DNA of 5,730 nucleotides, taken from Acholeplasmatales bacterium. Lineage in GTDB: Bacteria > Bacillota_I > Bacilli_A > Acholeplasmatales > Anaeroplasmataceae. Below the pieces are notes generated by a model that was given only the letters and a program-made list of their open reading frames with translations, made no database searches and was not told the origin of the DNA. The position numbers and the translations under genes are program-made. Below, piece after piece: positions 5,534 through 5,730 of this stretch. The DNA lies in assembly GCA_017388605.1 (NCBI GenBank), contig JAFPIE010000177.1, positions 1-5,730 on the forward strand, written 5' to 3'. Positions within the stretch are counted from its first letter, which is position 1; each line of letters starts with the position of its first letter.

Positions 5534-5730
5534 ATGATGAGAAAAAGAGTATTGTTTATTTTTTTAGGCATAGGTGTTTTTGCGACAATTTTCCTTGTCA
5601 TTTGGATGGTATATGATTCTTATTTTTGCCTTTCATTTACCCCTTCGGGATATCAAAATAATAAGATATTTGATGTTTTGATAGAAGATATAGTTGGCGA
5701 ATCATTTGAGAATAATATTATTGATTTTCA
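5534..5730 (+). CDS. Unrecognised membrane-anchored or exported protein, N-terminal part (3' end outside window)
   Basis: Sixty-five codons are visible before the window ends. The protein begins MMRKRVLF, a positively charged start, followed by a hydrophobic stretch (about residues 6-27) and then polar sequence (FTPSGYQNNKIFDVLIEDIVGES). This fits one N-terminal transmembrane anchor or an uncleaved signal, with the remainder outside the cell. Cys32 follows YF and is not in a lipobox, so a lipoprotein is unlikely. Two adjacent ATGs (5534 and 5537) are possible starts; the first is annotated and the second would shorten the spacer problem no further. It has its own probable promoter and follows a terminator, so it does not belong to the ankyrin transcript. 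I do not recognise the family from this fragment. Confidence 0.75.
   Translation, partial: MMRKRVLFIFLGIGVFATIFLVIWMVYDSYFCLSFTPSGYQNNKIFDVLIEDIVGESFENNIIDF

Noticed and set aside
5505..5537. Ten-codon ORF (MENKEDWFKL) whose stop overlaps the start of the last gene
   Set aside because: It contains the downstream gene's RBS but has none of its own; chance occurrence in this spacing is likely. A leader peptide cannot be excluded.
1..5730. CRISPR array, insertion sequence, tRNA or rRNA gene, phage or toxin-antitoxin module
   Set aside because: I saw no regularly spaced repeats, transposase motifs, terminal inverted repeats, tRNA-like cloverleaf or rRNA sequence; the DNA is almost fully accounted for by the listed genes and signals.

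Overview
The window is AT-rich DNA with seven genes, all on the + strand, in the style of a low-GC Gram-positive bacterium (Bacillota). Start sites mostly carry strong GGAGG ribosome binding sites, promoters are sigma-A-like, and hairpin-plus-T-run terminators are used freely. TGA is read as a stop (at the end of the first U32-like gene) and tryptophan is TGG, so this is not a Mycoplasma-type code. An Erysipelotrichia-like or other AT-rich Bacillota host is my impression; the sequence alone does not settle the genus.

Layout: (1) 2-676, the 3' two-fifths or so of ffh, the SRP GTPase, ending in a terminator. (2) 723-3438, a tight three-gene operon: a cysteine-poor U32-like protein (TrhP1/YrrN-like), a full U32 protein with the four-cysteine signature (TrhP2/YrrO-like), and a YgjP-type HExxH metallopeptidase. 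The genes overlap by 4 and 1 bases. (3) 3442-3984, a self-contained greA unit with promoter, RBS and terminator; this GreA is unusually short. (4) 3998-4363, a self-contained HU gene with a near-ideal promoter and a terminator whose stem includes the stop codon. (5) 4373-5320, an ankyrin-repeat protein that starts 9 bases after the HU terminator with no visible ribosome binding site. (6) 5321-5533, an intergenic region with dyads, a terminator and a promoter. (7) 5534 to the end, the start of an unrecognised membrane-anchored protein.

The U32-U32-(x)-greA order matches the Bacillus subtilis yrrN-yrrO-udk-greA neighbourhood. Here the metallopeptidase sits where udk would be, and no trmR-like methyltransferase precedes the U32 pair. 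The likely theme is translation and transcription housekeeping: membrane protein targeting (Ffh), tRNA wobble-uridine hydroxylation (U32 pair), rescue of stalled RNA polymerase (GreA) and nucleoid structure (HU). The ankyrin gene and the final membrane protein look like accessory genes.

I do not see a convincing new multi-gene system. The points most worth a second look are the shortened GreA C-terminal domain, the ankyrin gene without an RBS, the dyad/pseudoknot-capable intergenic region at 5326-5414, and a strong AAGG/CCTT word bias in the coding sequences.
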